This document shows positions 62,468-64,000 of a stretch of 64,000 nt of DNA, in pieces; position 1 is the stretch's first letter, and every line of letters starts with the position of its first letter. Source of the stretch: Posidoniimonas polymericola (GTDB taxonomy: Bacteria > Planctomycetota > Planctomycetia > Pirellulales > Lacipirellulaceae). Location: assembly GCF_007859935.1 (NCBI RefSeq), contig NZ_SJPO01000012.1:146292-210291 (forward strand), written 5' to 3'. The notes beneath the pieces are model-generated. The model had not been told where the DNA came from and did not search any database. It worked only from the letters and a program-made list of their open reading frames with translations. A program made the translations under genes and the position numbers.

Positions 62468-63400
62468 ATGGCGAACATTTTAGTGGTCGGCAGCATCAAC
62501 ATGGACGTCGTCACGCCGATCACGCGTATGCCTGCGGCAGGCGAGACCCTGCATGCTGGCGATGTGGACTACCTGCCTGGCGGAAAGGGCGCCAACGCCG
62601 CGGTCGCCGCGGCCCGGCTGGGGGGCGAAGTCCGATTGGTCGGGTGCGTGGGTGACGACCCCTTCGGCAGCAACCTGCAGGACCATCTGCGCCGAGAGCG
62701 GATCGACGTCAGCCGGGTGCGTGTCGCGCCAACCAAGACGGGAATCGCGGTCATCCTCCTCGAAAAGGACAGCGGGCAGAACAGCATCCTGGTCAGCCCT
62801 GGCGCCAATGCCCTCGTCCAGGCCCCCCAAGACGACGCGTGGTACGCGTGGGGGGAGGTCTTAATGCTGCAGCTCGAGTGCCCGCTTTCAACCGCCGTCC
62901 GCGCGGCGCAACTGGCGCGACGAAACGGCGTGCTCGTGATCCTGGACCCGGCGCCCGCGTGCCCCCTGCTGCCGCCTGAGCTGCTGGGCGAGGTCGACGT
63001 GCTGCTCCCCAACGAGACCGAGCTCGCCACGCTCGCCCGGATGCCGGCCGGCTCTCTGGACGAGATCACGGCCGCGGCCAAGAGCCTCCAAGTCAGCACC
63101 GGCGTGCCGACGATCATCGTCACGCTGGGCCCACGCGGCGCCCTGATCGCATCCGACGCGGGGCAGTTCCTCGCGCCGCCGGCCCCGGTAGTGGCCGTCG
63201 ACACCACGGCCGCCGGCGACACCTTCGCCGGCGCCCTGGCGGTAGCGCTCGCCGAGGGCCTACCGATCTACGACGCGGTGGCGTTCGCGACTAATGCCGG
63301 CGCGCTCGCCTGCACCGCGGTCGGCGCCCAGTCGGCCATGCCGACCCGCGCCGCTGTGCTCGATCGACTCGAGCAGCTCCCCCGTAGAGAAATCGATTAG
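62468..63400 (+). CDS. rbsK: Ribokinase
   Basis: 310 residues of the PfkB family. LVVGSINMDVVTPITRMP opens the protein, and PGGKGANAAVAAARLGG is the sugar-binding/first PfkB motif. VDTTAAGDTFAGALAVAL is the second PfkB motif with the catalytic Asp (AAGD). NETELATLA is the usual N-x-x-E magnesium site. It phosphorylates D-ribose at C5. Strong start context (GAGGAAATG). No ribose transporter is adjacent. Confidence 0.92.
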   Translation: MANILVVGSINMDVVTPITRMPAAGETLHAGDVDYLPGGKGANAAVAAARLGGEVRLVGCVGDDPFGSNLQDHLRRERIDVSRVRVAPTKTGIAVILLEKDSGQNSILVSPGANALVQAPQDDAWYAWGEVLMLQLECPLSTAVRAAQLARRNGVLVILDPAPACPLLPPELLGEVDVLLPNETELATLARMPAGSLDEITAAAKSLQVSTGVPTIIVTLGPRGALIASDAGQFLAPPAPVVAVDTTAAGDTFAGALAVALAEGLPIYDAVAFATNAGALACTAVGAQSAMPTRAAVLDRLEQLPRREID

Positions 63401-63420
63401 GCGCACCCGGTGCGGCGCCG

Positions 63421-63936
63421 TTAGAGATGCCGCTTGAGAAACTCGAGGTACACCCCCCAGTCGTCCGTAGTCATCCCGTGCCCACCGTCGTGCATGTAAT
63501 AGCCAAGGGCGCCGCCGATCAACCGCCCGGCTTTTGGAAGGTGCTCGGCCTCAATGCCCGACTCGCCGAGCAGTTTGTAGACGGGCGTGGCGGCTTTCGC
63601 GGCTAGGAACTCGCCCTTCGGGTCAGACCACTTGTCCTCCGTACCCGTCTGCAGCAGCAGCGGACGCGGCGCCATCAGGGCGATCAGCTGGTGGGCGTCG
63701 ACCGGCGCGGCGTCCGGGTTGGCGGCCCACTCGCCGTAGTTGGCGGCGAACTGGTACTCGTACCGCTTGGGGGACGCCAGGTGGGCGATGGTCTCGCCGT
63801 AGTTGCGGCGGCTGAGGGCTGCCCCGCCCTCGCCGGAGCAGCTCGCGATCACCGCCGCGATCCGCTGATCGTTGGCGCCGGCCCACAGCACGGTCTTGCC
63901 CAGCCGCGACACGCCGGTCAGTGCCACCTTACGCCG
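63421..63936 (-). pseudogene. Alpha/beta hydrolase (acetylxylan/glucuronoyl esterase-like), N-terminus missing
   Basis: The C-terminal ~170 residues of a hydrolase of the CE15/acetylxylan esterase style. VALTGVSRLGKTVLWAGAND holds the nucleophile elbow region (GVSRLG), SCSGEGGAALSRRNYGET is the family segment after it, and MHDGGHGMTTDD the C-terminal catalytic His region. Family-like sequence stops at about 63936: three codons further up, an in-frame TAA appears and the DNA character changes. The N-terminal ~200 residues and signal peptide are missing, so the gene is broken by an insertion or rearrangement rather than simply cut by the window. Confidence 0.7.
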
Positions 63937-64000
63937 TTAACCCTCTGAGTTGGTTAGCGGTTTGTACTTGCAGTTTGGTCGCCTTGAGGATTTTGGGCGG
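63937..64000. other. Foreign-looking sequence at the window edge
   Basis: Less GC-rich than the neighbouring coding DNA and not continuous with the hydrolase frame; it begins TTAACCCTCTGAGTTGG. It may be the end of an insertion sequence that split the hydrolase gene. The other end is outside the window. Confidence 0.35.

Overview
The window is high-GC bacterial chromosome that reads as Planctomycetota, most likely order Pirellulales (inferred from gene content, no marker gene was tested). The evidence is a DUF1559/prepilin-type secreted protein, a sulfatase, a PEP-CTERM-like protein, a FecR-like anti-sigma stub, large DUF5117-type zinc metalloproteases, an outer-membrane lipid A operon (OmpH, LpxC, LpxA, Gfo/Idh), and many intergenic palindromic repeats. 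Both strands are densely coded and long antisense shadow ORFs are common.

Layout. 1-10.7 kb: a sulfatase tail, then a broken-up minus-strand lipid/polyketide-like cluster (FabZ-like dehydratase, SAM methyltransferase, two CrtI-like FAD oxidoreductases, acyl carrier protein, FabF-like condensing enzyme). It is interrupted by a plus-strand DUF433/DUF5615 toxin-antitoxin pair, a REP-associated transposase (RAYT) flanked by three copies of a palindrome on each side, and a DUF1559 gene pair. 10.8-20.9 kb: a solute-binding-like lipoprotein divergent from xylulokinase, a multi-pass membrane protein, a HAD phosphatase, two exported Cys-containing proteins, acylphosphatase, an ABC-2 permease and a PEP-CTERM-like protein. 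20.9-24.5 kb: the lipid A operon. 24.8-27.6 kb: a lone receiver, an FHA-GAF histidine kinase and a PII protein. 27.6-38.9 kb: metalloprotease, APH-family phosphotransferase, DsbD-like protein, PurM, GlgX-like debranching enzyme and CobL/CbiET. 39-49 kb: tRNA-Ser(GCU) and tRNA-Ile(GAU) with clear terminators, a thioredoxin-fold protein that has lost its CXXC, a BON protein, an ExbB/ExbD/TonB-like-toroid operon and two tandem TatA genes. 60.4-64 kb: DapA-family lyase, ribokinase, and a hydrolase gene cut off at its N-terminus near the window edge.

The most interesting region is an integrated island of about 11.1 kb at tRNA-Val(CAC). The last 45 bp of the tRNA region (49065-49109) are repeated exactly at 60164-60208, giving attL and attR. 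The integrase next to the tRNA has lost its catalytic domain through a deletion that joins it to a headless TOPRIM-DUF3987 gene. The cargo is four genes bracketed by ~282-bp direct repeats: a winged-helix-like AAA+ ATPase; a REC + degenerate GGDEF (AANAF) + CBS-like protein; an FHA + degenerate EAL protein; and one polypeptide fusing a Ser/Thr kinase to a tubulin/FtsZ-like domain (GGTGGG loop). I do not recognise this combination as a described system. It looks like a soluble signalling machine built from kinase, phospho-reader, cyclic-dinucleotide-like sensors, a cytomotive GTPase and a remodelling ATPase. A defence or element-control function is only a hypothesis.
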